Assembly (NCBI GenBank): GCA_030867875.1
Contig: JAOWCC010000439.1
Span: 38,181 to 102,180, forward strand
Source of the DNA: Actinernus sp. WN-2022
Lineage: Eukaryota > Cnidaria > Anthozoa > Actiniaria > Actinernidae
Reading direction: 5' to 3'
DNA length: 64,000 nucleotides
Shown here: positions 10,908 to 22,700 of the stretch, one piece after another
Layout: every line of letters starts with the position of its first letter
How positions within the stretch are numbered: position 1 is the first letter of the stretch
Made by a program: the position numbers and the translations under genes
Notes under the pieces: generated by a model
The model's input: the letters and a program-made list of their open reading frames with translations, nothing else
What the model was told of the DNA's origin: nothing
The model's database searches: none

Positions 10908-13900
10908 ATGTCTACTTACTGGACAAAATGTAAATGCTGCGATCGCCATTTTAAAACGCTGTATTCTTTGCGGAAACATTATGGAAGTTGCCACCCAGAG
11001 TCGCAAGATGTAGATGGTCAACACGATTTCTTCGACGAAGAGAGCCACGTGGTTAGCCATCCAAGACCAACACCAATCGACGGCAAAGATAACCAGCTCT
11101 ACTCGTTGTGGCTTTCTGGTTTGACACAACGTATCAATGCCTCATTACATCCTTGCCTGCCAGGTAAGATTTTTATACACGAATTTAATTGTATTGTGTT
11201 TGTATCCCAAGCTGACGGTGTATACATTTCGAGATTACAGTGAATGTGTATGGGTCTGTACTTTTTTTTATCGATCTAGTTTTGTAGGAAATACAATATA
11301 ATTGTTCCTGTGACTTGTCTTACTTGTTTTTTGTGTTATCGTTTGTGTCCAAAAGACATTTGAGGCGATTATGACTTAAACTGAGAGAGCAATATAAAAT
11401 TAATTTTCCGAGACTTCCAATCTCAAACTTGGGATGAATTAGGTAAACTGCCGAGTTAACTACTAGCAGAGAATCGGCCCAGAAAGTTAGGGGCCGTTGA
11501 CATATTTACCTTTTCCACGCTTAACGTCAACTGGACGTTTAGGTCCCCTTGACGTCCACTTGGAATTTTGCTATTGTGTACTATAGAAAATGGGATATGG
11601 GAATGGTTTGGCTATTGCCATTATTAGTGGGAGCAGTTGTATTAATTTCACTTATTAACTAATTGATACACTAGAACATCACAACTGACAACCAGTTTGT
11701 CGTTTCTCTTTTTCTTTACTTTTTATGTTCTGTTTTCAACATGAAATAAAAACATTGCTTTTGACAAAAATGCCACAGGCTAACGTCCACAACTTCATTC
11801 GCGTAACCCCCCCCCCCTCCCCCTAAAAAAAACGTGTCCAGTTGACGTTAAGCGTGGAAAAAGTGAATATGTCGACTGTCCCTTATTAGGAAGGACAGGG
11901 ATACAAATGGCAATTCCATGGTGGGGTATGGCTTTTTTCTGGAACCCCACATTTGGGAATATTATATATTGGCACAAGTAATGCATGAATCAATGTTAAG
12001 CCGGAGGGGGGCAGGGGGGTCTCGGGGGTGTCGGGCAGATGTGCAGCATTTGATCAATCTTCGCATAATTTGATTACAAGCATTACCCCAGGGTGTGGAC
12101 ATTTGAATTCGACCGCTTGAGGAATGTGTCCTAGTCTCTTGTTTCCCAAGTCGCCATCTTGGATGTTGGAAGGTATGAATTTCAAAAAATGCGTTTTCAT
12201 CTGTTTTCATTAAGTTAAAAAGAATGCTTCACATTTATTTGGGATCACCTCCAGTTCCCCCATTGTCTCAGCTTTATATTTATAGTTTAAGGAGGAATTT
12301 TGTTGCCCGGCTTAACATTGATTCATGCATAATGTTTTCAAAGTTTTCTGTAATTGCAATAGCCATTAGGTGAAAACTTTGAAAACATTACGAGCGACTA
12401 TTATACCCAAATTACCAGATCGAATGTTTATAGCATACTCAACCAGGAGCTGGCCAATACTAGTAATGGCTCCCGACTCAACAAAATACCAATAAGTGAC
12501 CGGTTCAAACAGGTGCCATCACATGACCTGCTGAATTAAATAAAGGCAAACTTGCTACAATTTTCCTGCAAATGTGCAAAGTATAAAAGCTAAATGTTAA
12601 TATTTCCATGGCAATTTTCAAATTGCACTCTTATTTCCTTGTTTAGCATTCTATTAATTTTCCTAGAAATGCACTGCCTCTCAGCCAATCAGAAATTTTG
12701 TTGAGTATACTATAAAGGAAATAACAGTTTAGCTATTTAGTATGCAAGAGCCTAACTATTGGATGCTGGTGCCAGTATGTACATGGAATAGACCGCCCTT
12801 AATTCCTTTTAAGTCTCCCTCACAGCCATTTTTAGGGTCGTCAGGCAGCACTAGCCCAAAAAACCCTATGAATGGCTGGGAGGGAGACTACTCTTTTAGA
12901 ATTATTTTTTAATTGATCACCCCCTCTATTAATCCTCCTCTGCCTCCCCAATCATATAATTTGTATCTGCACAGAGACTTGACCATCCCCACTAATTATA
13001 AGTCATAGTGTGATATTTAGTAAAGTAATAGGGCAATCTTTTATACATGTATTTGTTTTATTTGATCTACAAAGTACTCACATATACTTGAGTATGCATG
13101 CATTAATTATTATCAGAAAGTCAGTAAAGCATCTCTTGTTTTGTCAAACAATCAATCATACTTGACTTTCTAATAAATTATGCATAAAAACAAATCTATT
13201 TCTGTTAAGATGAAATCCATATGTACATCCAACTTTCTTATACTCACTATTTATACATTGTATATACTATTACTATTTTGTTCTGAATCTCTATTGGTTC
13301 AATAGTATATTATAAATAGTTTTGTATATACATGTATAATACACCTTATTAAAATTAATAAATTCAGTCTCCCTATTTTGCTTTAAGGAACTTTTTAATC
13401 ATACATAAAGCATCTTTTTATTCTTATGTATATCCATTATTATAGGAAAGTGGTACAAAATAGAATATCAACAGCTGCCCACCACATTCTTCAAAGACTT
13501 GATCTACAAGTTAAATTGCTCCTTAAATGGAGTTCGGGATGCAAAGCATAAGCTACCCATTTACTCCCGGAAAACTCAGCGGCTTTCCTACAAGCTCTTC
13601 GACCAGGAAACCTTCATTAACGCATTTGCTGAAACTGGCTTGGAGGTAAAAATGCAAGTTCTTTTCCATGGAGAGAATGAGATAGCCGACACAAATAATG
13701 ACAGATCTAGAAGTGCAGATGATTTGCTAGAAATGGCAAAAAGCAGAGGTATGGCAGCCCATGGCAGTTCCACTCGGCCAACATCTAAGTCCACTATTAA
13801 TATTGGCGAAGGAGAGGGAAGAGCCACAAGGGAGGTGGAACTGATATGGTGGCCAAACTTATATGCATCCGAACATGGCAAATTGACCATTCGTTATTTT

Positions 13901-13921
13901 GTAAAGAAAGTAAATGTCTGA
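10908..13921 (+). CDS. Two-exon C2H2 zinc-finger protein, 243 aa
   Basis: Exon 1 is 10908-11163 and ends CCAG before GTAAGA. Exon 2 is 13446-13921 and follows TTATAG. The phases match (85 codons plus one base, then 476 bases ending in TGA), giving 243 residues. The N-terminus holds one C2H2 finger, with C8, C11, H24 and H29 spaced C-x2-C-x12-H-x4-H and a normal hydrophobic core (F15, L21). The rest is unrecognised. It contains a basic and aromatic stretch just after the splice (KWYKIEYQQ), a Gly/Ser/Thr-rich segment and a C-terminal aromatic segment (ELIWWPNLY). A single finger fits DNA or protein contact. The gene converges with the transposase gene, and a role in recognising element ends is possible but unproven. 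The start is the first ATG before the finger. An AATAAA lies at 14040-14045, about 120 nt past the stop. Confidence 0.78.
11490..11882. mobile_element. Harbinger-like MITE, 393 bp
   Basis: Inverted ends begin GGGGCCGTTGACATAT on the left and GGGACAGTCGACATATT on the right (reverse complement). The arms run on through a shared block TCCACGCTTAACGTCAACTG. It is flanked by TTA on both sides (11487-11489 and 11883-11885). A TWA 3-bp duplication with a GG-rich terminus fits the PIF/Harbinger superfamily. No coding capacity; lies in the zinc-finger intron. Confidence 0.75.
11982..12329. mobile_element. MITE-like element, 348 bp
   Basis: Inverted ends TGCATGAATCAATGTTAAGC at both sides, extended by CGG, with TAA flanks at 11979-11981 and 12330-12332. 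No coding potential. The right flank is shared with the adjacent hairpin at 12330-12390. Confidence 0.72.
12330..12390. repeat. Perfect 19-bp inverted repeat abutting the MITE
   Basis: Left arm TAATGTTTTCAAAGTTTTC (12330-12348), right arm GAAAACTTTGAAAACATTA (12372-12390), with a 23-base loop. It begins at the TAA flank of the preceding MITE. Confidence 0.8.
12812..12889. repeat. Short hairpin element with AGTCTCCCTC ends
   Basis: Imperfect inverted repeat of about 26-bp arms: AGTCTCCCTC-ACAGCCATT-TTTAGGG against the complement of CCCTATG-AATGGCTGGGA-GGGAGACT. From memory it resembles a very abundant small MITE of stony corals; that match needs a database search. Confidence 0.65.
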
Positions 13922-14039
13922 GTTTGCACATATACTTAATTCATTATGGCCTAAGGGAAAGTTCATTAATATGAAGAGAGGTGCTCGCTTAATTATTTGA
14001 AGATTAATGGGGGCCCCTAATACCAAATTTTGGGCTGCC

Positions 14040-14045
14040 AATAAA
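14040..14045 (+). terminator. Candidate poly(A) signal of the zinc-finger gene
   Basis: Canonical AATAAA about 120 nt after the stop codon at 13921, on the same strand. No transcript evidence is available from the sequence. Confidence 0.45.
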
Positions 14046-14285
14046 TATTTTGCCCCCCATAATTTATTATCAAATGAATTTTCTCTCAGTAACACATATT
14101 AAGAAGTATTGCTAACACAAAAGTTGAAGTTATAATTTGACAAAGAAAAGAACGGCTGAAAAGGCCTTCAGGCTGTCTTCATTGCAGAAATATGTTATCT
14201 TGAATTTCCAAACACTCTTGAATAGAGATTGTTTACATTCTTGTGGGATACTCCATGAGCCAGATGCCAAAATCTGGCCCTTTAG

Positions 14286-14460
14286 TACCATCTGGGCAGA
14301 CTAATTCCCCCACATATTTTCTAAATGCTCATGCTCATTACACGTTTTCTCCCCTTCTAAACAGCCTTAAGCTACTTCTGTGACAAGTACACCAGGCATG
14401 TTCATAATGTATGATGGGCCATGAGAAAATATGTGGGAATTAGTCTGCCCAGATGTTACC
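14286..14460. repeat. Inverted repeat, 37-bp arms, foldback-like
   Basis: The left arm (14286-14322) contains CATCTGGGCAGACTAATTCC and then ACATATTTTCT. The right arm (14424-14460) is its complement with a CC indel. The spacer is about 100 bp. Element boundaries beyond the arms are not clear. Confidence 0.65.
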
Positions 14461-14778
14461 AACAGTTGGACAGTCTAGAAGTAGGGGCATTCTGGCCATT
14501 ATGAATATGGTCTAAATTGTTGTTAAAATATATACCAAGGAACACCAAACCCGAACAATGTAACCATTGTAAACACCATTAGTGGGACTACAGCCAATAG
14601 GCAATATTCAGATTATCATGGATGTCTGCAAGAACAATTAAGCCCACAATAGAGGCCAGGCTCAAGTGGAGGCTTCAAAATGCTAACTAGGTTCCAGAAA
14701 GAGACCATAATGGAAAGGAGTGGATTTTTTTAGAATTATTTAGAACTGAAAATTGAAATGAAAATTGAACCAGTTAAA

Positions 14779-14947
14779 AATAGAGGCTTTGCACAACCAT
14801 GTGACAGCAGCCATGTTGGATGGCAGAACAATGGAATTATAATTATTTCCCGGCCCTTGGGACTTGTATCTATTTTCATGTAAAAATATACTATTGTTCC
14901 TGCCATCCAACATGGCTGCCAACATGTGATCATGCAAAGCCTCTATT
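14779..14947. mobile_element. MITE-like element, 169 bp, ~56-bp arms
   Basis: Begins AATAGAGGCTTTGCA and ends TGCAAAGCCTCTATT. The arms share GCAGCCATGTTGGATGGCAG with scattered substitutions. The flanks are A-rich, so the target duplication cannot be read. Confidence 0.75.
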
Positions 14948-15113
14948 AAATTGAACCATAACATACACATGGAAATTATTGATTCAAAATGATAAGATAT
15001 TACTTAATTTTCATGCTACCTACCTGTAGCTCTGATATATAAACGTTTTCCCCTTTCATATTTACAGTCTCTTTCACTCTGTTCTTAGGGTTGTCACTAA
15101 AAAATGGCCTAGT

Positions 15114-16714
15114 TTAGGCTGTTGAATTTTTCCTAAATGAGATAAGCTCGTGCATAATTTGTTTGCGGAGGTTTGAACTATCATTAAATGACCAGCTGAA
15201 CTTTGGAATGCCAGGTCGTCCATGCTTAATAATATCCCTGGTAGCAAAAATAACCCCAACTCCACAGCTTGAGGATCCTGCTCCCATCCTCGGCTGTTGT
15301 GGCATTCCAAACCTTTTGGGCGCAGCCACTAGCGTTGTGTTCCATCTGTCTGGGTTGAGGTGGAAGCAGTGGGGATATACTGATCTTGCAGCTTTCATGA
15401 AATTACTCACTACAAGAGAGATGTTGCTTAGAGGTGCCATATTCATACCATCATCATAGTAAACAGTCTCACCAGTTACATCGATGTAGAGAAGGCCCCA
15501 GTGAGCACCACCAACATGAATGGGGCAGAGAATCTTTAGGAGGTTGTCAGATGGTTGACGAGGAAGAAATGGAACAACCTTATTGAAAAAGAAATCATAC
15601 TCAGCAGCAGCCCAAATGGGTGCATGACTTGGAAGATATACTATCAAACCTCCATTTGGCATGTTCCCTTCAAGATATTTCATGCATGAAACATCAATGG
15701 AATATCCGTCAAGGTACCGTTCACAAGCTATGTTGCTAAAGTCTGCTGCATCAATACAACGGTTGCTCACTGTTAGAAACTCTTCATTAGGATGTAGTGA
15801 TAGCAGCAATTCTTTGATATCTTCATCAGCATTCCCCAACCAAGTGAGTTCCTCATTGACTTTGTGTTTGATAGTTGCAGCTTTACAAAGTGCCTTACAT
15901 GATTTTAAGGCTTCTTCATTAAATGTACCAAGTGCTCCAAGCTCAATGACAGATTTAGATGATTGGCCCTGCAGCATCTTTAATGCTTTGTCAACTATGG
16001 CCTCTGGTGGGCGACAACCAAGCACAAAAGGATCATGTAAATATACAGTTTCTCCTTTCACTTTAAGGTCCTTTTCAAGGACATATGCAATAGGAGGGAG
16101 CTTGATGGATGCTAGTTGCCCACGAGTAACATTTGGGTTAGAACACATCCTTGGGTCGAGGCCGCTGGTGGGGTCAAGGCCGCTGGTGGGGTCGAGGCCG
16201 CTGGTGGGGTCGAGGCCGCTGGTGGGGTCGAGGCCGCTGGTGGGGTCGATGCCGCTGGTGGGGTCGAGGCCGCTGGTGGGGTCGAGGCCGCTGGTGGGGT
16301 CGAGGCCGCTGGTGGGGTCGAGGCCGCTGGTGGGGTCGAGGCCGCTGGTGGGGTGGAGGCCGCTGGTGGGGTGGAGGCCGCTGGTGGGGTCGAGGCCGCT
16401 GGTGGGGTCGAGGCCGCTGGTGGGGTGGAGGCCGCTGGTGGGGTCGAGGCCGCTGGGAGGGAGAATTACTTTTGTATCCAATCTTGCCTCCCATTCATGA
16501 TGGTTGTACTTGAATGTGGGCATATCCTCTGGATCCATAATACATGCCCCATTCTTCACCTTACCATCTGCTGTTAAAGACTTCTTGTACTGATAGCGAG
16601 GGAAGTCAGCAGAGAAGATGGAGGTAAGCAGATTATCCATCTGATGGATCCAATTGAAATCTGCAGTGATCTTCTTTGTGGTCCAGTGGCATCCCCAGAA
16701 ATGAAATGGTGACC
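15114..16714 (-). CDS. Last exon: hexapeptide repeat plus Ulp1/SENP-like cysteine protease
   Basis: Residues 950-1482, stop TAA at 15114-15116. After a short segment comes about 16 copies of a DPTSGL/HPTSGL hexapeptide. The protease part has the C48 signature order: IHVGGAHWGLLYID (His-Trp), TVYYDDGMN (Asp), PQQPRMG (Gln) and SSSCGVGV (Cys). H1354, D1370/D1371 and C1433 are in the expected order and spacing for Ulp1-type SUMO proteases; Gln to Cys is longer than in yeast Ulp1. The nucleophile is present, so activity is plausible. Whether it cuts SUMO, ubiquitin-like proteins or its own polyprotein is unknown. Confidence 0.85.
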
Positions 16715-19700
16715 CTACAACAACAAAATATTTTTATTGTTAAAATTCATGAAAGTTTGAGCCTTCTCCAATTTTCTTCTCTTTTTCTCCAATTTTCTTC
16801 TTCAAAATTCAAGCTTTTACACTTGGGGTGCAGCTTATACATACGGTAAAATAATATTGTTACTTATTTTTTTTTTAGTACAGCTTACTGGCAAGTCCGA
16901 AAATTCTCCAGAAGCTACATGTAGTTAATCCTTTTTTTATATTTTTGTATAAAAACATATTTTCTGGCTACGTTTACCCCAAGAGCAGCACTATTGTGCG
17001 CTCATCAAGGGGGTTTACATAGGAATTTTAGAATGGCCTACAATATAGAAAAAGAAAGAGTATACATAACAAAAAAATTAGGTTGAAGCAGTGAATCTCC
17101 CAGTGTCAATAATAAAACTTTGAACTCTACAAAAAAACTGAGATTTCATTAAATGTATCAATTATGGATTTAGCCATTGTTTATAATTTGCCTTATTAGA
17201 ATATATCAGACATATCACAGCCACACATCAAATAATTTCGTTACATTTTTTAAAATTTTCAGTGCATGGTCTGTCACACAAATAGAACAATGTAGTTTAA
17301 ACTATGATTGAGGCCCTGGTTGCGCTTTAAGCATAATCCAATTTTTGCCAATTTTTTTGCAATAAAATTTGGGAGCTTCCAATATTTTGTGGGGCCGAGT
17401 CACACTCGGCAAAATCCAAATATAATAGTGCATAATGGCGAGAGGTGCCAAAAACGTTTTTTAAAATTGATTGACAGCAGGAGATTCTAGCTGACAGCTT
17501 AAACAATACCTTGGCCGATTTTGGCAAAACCTTCCAAATTGTTTTGGCAAATCCCAAAAAATAGAGTGGGACTTTTTTATCCATGTTTTTTTTTTCAATT
17601 ATGTTGGGGCTTTTCCAAACATTTTAACCTTTTGGTTGCAGCCTCTTTAGCATTTTGAAGGTTGCAATTTTGGCTAAAAAGGTATTAATTAAAACTTAAA
17701 CAATGACATTGAAATTAATAAATTGTAGGGTTTGGAAAATACATGTAACACCAGTAGATTCCACTTACTATTCTGTGTGCACTTTACTGCTTTCCTGAAT
17801 GACAATCTGAGGAACAGCAACATTTCTGAATACTGGTGGGTTATCAACTGGTCCACTGTAAGATAAAAAAAAAAGTTAAAATAATTACAATGTAAGACAG
17901 TATTTTAGATCCTTGCAAAAGACCCATACATGTACATTTTGTCCTAAATTAACTTGTTTAATATGGACACCCGTTAATCTGGATGACAGATACATGTACA
18001 TTTCCCCGCTAAATATAAGGACATAAATTCACACCATTTCACAGTCATGCATTATAGATTAAAGGCCTAGGGTTGACCATTATGCTTTGCATGTTTTTCA
18101 TATAGTTTTTACCAGCAGGAAAACAAAGCCCCCTTTGTCTTGAGTAATCAGAGCTAACACATCGCTCTTGTGTTCTGGAATTTTAGACTCTCACAAAATG
18201 GTGGTTCGGTGCACTGTGGTAGCTCCTGGGCCTTTAAGAAATATTATCATGGAAATAAATCTTACATGACGATGTGTCTCCTGGAGCATCGTGTGATGTT
18301 GCCCTGAGGTACAGCTGTCTATGTACCTTGTGGCTTGCCTCAAAGCCTTGATTAGACATCTTGCCGATGGAGCGGTGGTTTCTCATCAGCATCGATGCAT
18401 GTTCCACAGTCATGTGGCCATAATCCCCAGTCCCCAGCCTCAAGCCAAAGAGTTCCTTGAGATGGAATCCCCATTGTTTGCACTACAGTAATTTAAAAAT
18501 AAATTATTTTCAGATAAGCAGTCAAATATATTACCTTTAAAAATATTTCATGCATACAGACTGCATCTTGGAAATGAACAAAAATGCCATTTCTCTTTGG
18601 ATGAGCAAACAAGCGTAGCAAAGTGCACGAAGGAAAAGAGAAATAATGTATTAGTTCCTAATCGAAAGGAAACACTGTCAATTGTTGTGCTATCAAGTGC
18701 CAGCCAATCAGATTTCGCTAGATTAGTTGAATACGTAATGAGCATCTTGTTTATAAGGGAATGTGTCGATCAGGATTATTCAGTATCGCGGTTCTGATCT
18801 GACTCAAAAATAATGTCTAGTTTTATGTAAGCTAGATGTAAAGTACTGATAAAGTAGACTGGAGCTAGCAGATTAGAACCATTCCACCGCATATGTGCTT
18901 GTGTGTTGATATTAAGATTAGGAAATGGGTAATAAGATTTGAAATGACATATTTGGCATAGCTGTCGGCAGATTTTTTGTAGCTGTCGGTAGGCTGTTGG
19001 CTGACACTCTACCAACAGCTAAATTTGGTACCCTATTGTACACTATTAACATTATTACACTGAACGTTTTAAAATCATTTACGATTAATTTTATACATTT
19101 TTCTGACAACCTTTCTTTTTGGTGTATTATTATACATGTGTATAATATTATACAGGGGCCGGGTTGTTCAAAGCCTGATCAGTGCTAATCCTAGATTAAC
19201 TCTGTACAGAACAGTATTGGTTGCCATGAAAATTATCCCTAGATTAGCACTAATCGGACTTTGAACAACCAAGCCCAGACCTACAGTCATTGATCTCATT
19301 ATATAGTATTGTACCTGTAAATCAAAGGCATCTATTAGATACTCTTCATCTTTCTCAAACTCTTTATCTCTCATTACAAGAGCAATCTCTTTCCAGCCAG
19401 AAAAGGCCTGCAATATAAATATTCAAAGATATAATTAATTTATTGGTTTCCTATAAAGAAAACTGAAATATAATTCATACAGTAGCTTAACCATGACTAA
19501 AGCAATCAGATTAAAAGTACTATACACACACTGTAGCATTACCAGTGGTCATTGACCAAATAGTGGACAGGACAATTTGCAGGTTGACTTAAAAAAATCT
19601 GGTAAACCTGAATAGCAAATAGTGTGAATTTTATACACATGTAGTGGTGAAAAGTCATGAATAGTAAACAAAAAAATGTCATTATACACCTTGGCACAAT

Positions 19701-22700
19701 AGATTACATTGTACCTCCAAATGAATGTCATCCAGTTCAAAGATTTTGTATTATTTTGACAATCACTGAAGGACTTTCCTTTGGAGTATTAAATGAAGGT
19801 AATATCTTGTAAGGTGTAACAATATTATTATTTTGAATTCATATTTACTAATTTGTGACTGTTCGCCACTATAATTCACACTATTCACACTTTCCGGGTT
19901 TTCCTGCTGACCCTGCAAATTGTTCCATGCGACTGAATAGTTAATTATACACAACAATAATTATTTATTTATTTATTGTTTAATGTAATAGTCTACTTTC
20001 AATATATTCAAATTCAACTTGATTGTGAGGCTAAAGGGCTGACGGATCAAAAATTACAGTAAATGTATGGGACTTTGGCGTTGTGTCTCTGCTAAACTTT
20101 GCCAGATTGAAGAAAACAACTTTTTTGCACAGAGCTACATGTAACTGTAAATTCAATTGAAAACATTGGCCAGTTATCTCAGAATCCCAAAGTTCATTTT
20201 TCACACATTTCTTCAGCACCCATTTGTTCTATCAGCTAGCCACATTTATTACAGGCCTTAATTGTATCAAATCTCCAATGATATCAGCTATTTTAGACTT
20301 GATTTTTGGACAACTTAATGTTTTCCTCTATACCATGAATTTTGGTGGAGAAAACAAGGCCAAAGTTCTATACATTTACTGTAATTTTCGACCCGTCAGC
20401 CCTTTAGCCTTGCAATCAAGTTGAATTGTGGACTGTTGGTTCCTCTTTTCTAAATAAAGGAGATTTTAAGAATGTTTCCTTGTTTATCATGAATTCTAGT
20501 ATGCAGTAGTACCTTTGTATAGTATTCCAGAGCCAGTTCAGCAGCATAACTGCTTAATGAATCATTAGATGCTGAATCTACCAAGGCTTGCTTTTTCTTT
20601 TTTTTCCCTCTAGTCCTCCCATTTGGCTTTGACTGTGGCTTTGACTGATCAGTCTGCACAGAGTTGTAACACACTCTAAATTTGGAAGACATCTCTTCTA
20701 GTTTGCCTTTCCATAGAAGTACTTCTTTAGCAACTTCCTTGCCAACAGCTGTGGAAAAGGAATAACAAAAAGAGCAACACCAATAACATACATTGTATAC
20801 TATGTTCTTATAATATTGGTAGGAATGAGTATGCATTAAATAATAAAATTAATATTGCTTGGACTGTACAAAATAATATACTAGATACAAAAATGTATTG
20901 AAGAGGCTTCGATATCAAAGTTTCCTTAAAACATCTTATAAATCTCATTATGTACACATAAAATATACCTCAGTGAACATCATATGAACTATAGCTCTAT
21001 CTTTTGTTGTAAATGAGCAATTTACTAAAATTAATGAGCAATTTACTACTAGCATGTTTTCCCCCTTAGAATCTCAGGCGTGCCGCCCAATGATTCTTCT
21101 CTGTTTCAGGCGTGCCGCCCAAAATCAAGAGGAGGGAAAAAAACAAGCTAGAAAATTGCAGTTTAATTAATAATTTACTACCAGTAATTTTTTCCCTTAG
21201 AATCTCAGGCGTGCCGCCCAATGATTCTTCTCTGTTTCAGGCGTGCCGCCCAAAATCAAGAGGAGGGGAAAAACAACAACTAGAAAATTGTAGTTTAATT
21301 AATAATTTACTACCAGTATTTTTTTTCCCTTAGAATCTCAGGCGTGCCGCCCAATGATTCTTCTCTGTTCCAGGCGTGCCACCCAAAATCAAGAGGAGGG
21401 AAAAAAACAAAAACTAGAAAATTGCAGTTTAATTAATAATTTACTACCAGCATTTTTTTCCCTCATATTGTTTTTTTAACTACTTTGTTTACCTAAAATC
21501 ATAATGTCAGAATATGTATATGTGTACCTGAACCATTCAAATCTATCTCTTCCTGATGGGTCCCAAAATCTCGGACAAATGTCCCCTTTTCTTGAAGGTC
21601 TTCATAGTACTGTGCACACAAAAAGAAGCCTTCACAACCTTGCAAAATATTATTGTATGTACATGTATGTAAGCATACATGTACATGCAGCTGCATCTTT
21701 CTCAATGAGCTACAGTAACAAACATTTTAAATTTATAATTGATATATTTATAATTAAGCAGACCTGTACATGTACTCGCTGTACTGAATATTACGTGTCT
21801 GCCACACAAAAGCAAACTGCAGTATATCTAATAGACTTTATAGAAAATAACATAAAAATTATTATCAACTGTAACCTTATCAAAATTATGCCATATAAAC
21901 CAACTGTCAGTACAATAACCTGGTGCACTCAACATATCCTTTTTAGTACATATGTCTCGTCTCTGGCAAGCAAATTTAACCCATTATCAGTATTACCAAT
22001 ATAAAATAATATAAATTCATTACCTTCAAACGTGCTCGACAGTAAGCAACCTTGTTTAGTATGAAGACTTGGGCCAACTCTTCATCACTGAAATGAGATT
22101 TCAGTCTGTCCATTGGCAGGGATTTCTTTACAATATCTTCAACATTTCTCAGGTACTCTCTTTCAGTAGACCCTGAGTAGGAAAATAAAAATATGTGACA
22201 ACTACATATTAATATTAGCTGCTATACTAGTACAGGCCCTTGTTCAAAGATTGAATTAAGCACTATCCACCCGATAAATTACTATCAACTGGAATTATAA
22301 CCAACTTGTGCTGTTTTGAACATAACATGACATCTGGCTTGTTATGTACAGTATGCTTAAATAAGGACATCTAAAACCCATGATGCAAACAATAGCATCG
22401 AACATTAATTGATATGCTTTTCATCCAAATTTCTATTTTTTTTTTTTCTGATAGTTTATGATTTGGTCATTTATAAAACTCACATTCATATTTTATCATG
22501 TGTTAAAAACACTTGGGCTGCGCCCTCGTGTTTATAACACATGACAAAATTCCAGGGCTCGAGACTACCGTTTTAACTTACTGGTCTATTGGCTTAAGTA
22601 CCATGCTAGAGGGGAGGGGAGGGTGAATAAAGACTAGTATTTAACCTAATATTTACTCTTGATTAATATAAATTAGAGCAGAGAATTAGATAGAGATCTT

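Larger units (their letters stand above)
11164..13445 (+). other. 2.3-kb intron of the zinc-finger gene, filled with small inverted-repeat elements
   Basis: Donor GTAAGA, acceptor TTATAG. It contains two MITE-like elements back to back (11490-11882 and 11982-12329), a perfect hairpin directly abutting the second (12330-12390) and a further short hairpin (12812-12889). The remaining 12.9-13.4 kb is AT-rich with no recognised feature. Confidence 0.7.
13922..15113. other. Spacer between the convergent zinc-finger and transposase genes
   Basis: Non-coding 1.2 kb. It holds the zinc-finger poly(A) candidate and two inverted-repeat elements (14286-14460 and 14779-14947). No canonical AATAAA was found on the minus strand in the first ~150 nt past the transposase stop. 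Confidence 0.6.

Noticed and set aside
13588..13890. Minus-strand 100-aa ORF opposite zinc-finger exon 2
   Set aside because: The plus-strand frame joins in phase to a C2H2 exon; the antisense ORF has no domain.
15661..16577. Long plus-strand ORFs with GSRPLV-, AAGGVE- or RWWGRG-type repeats
   Set aside because: They are shadows of the 18-bp minisatellite, which keeps all frames open. The minus-strand frame continues into a protease domain and spliced exons.
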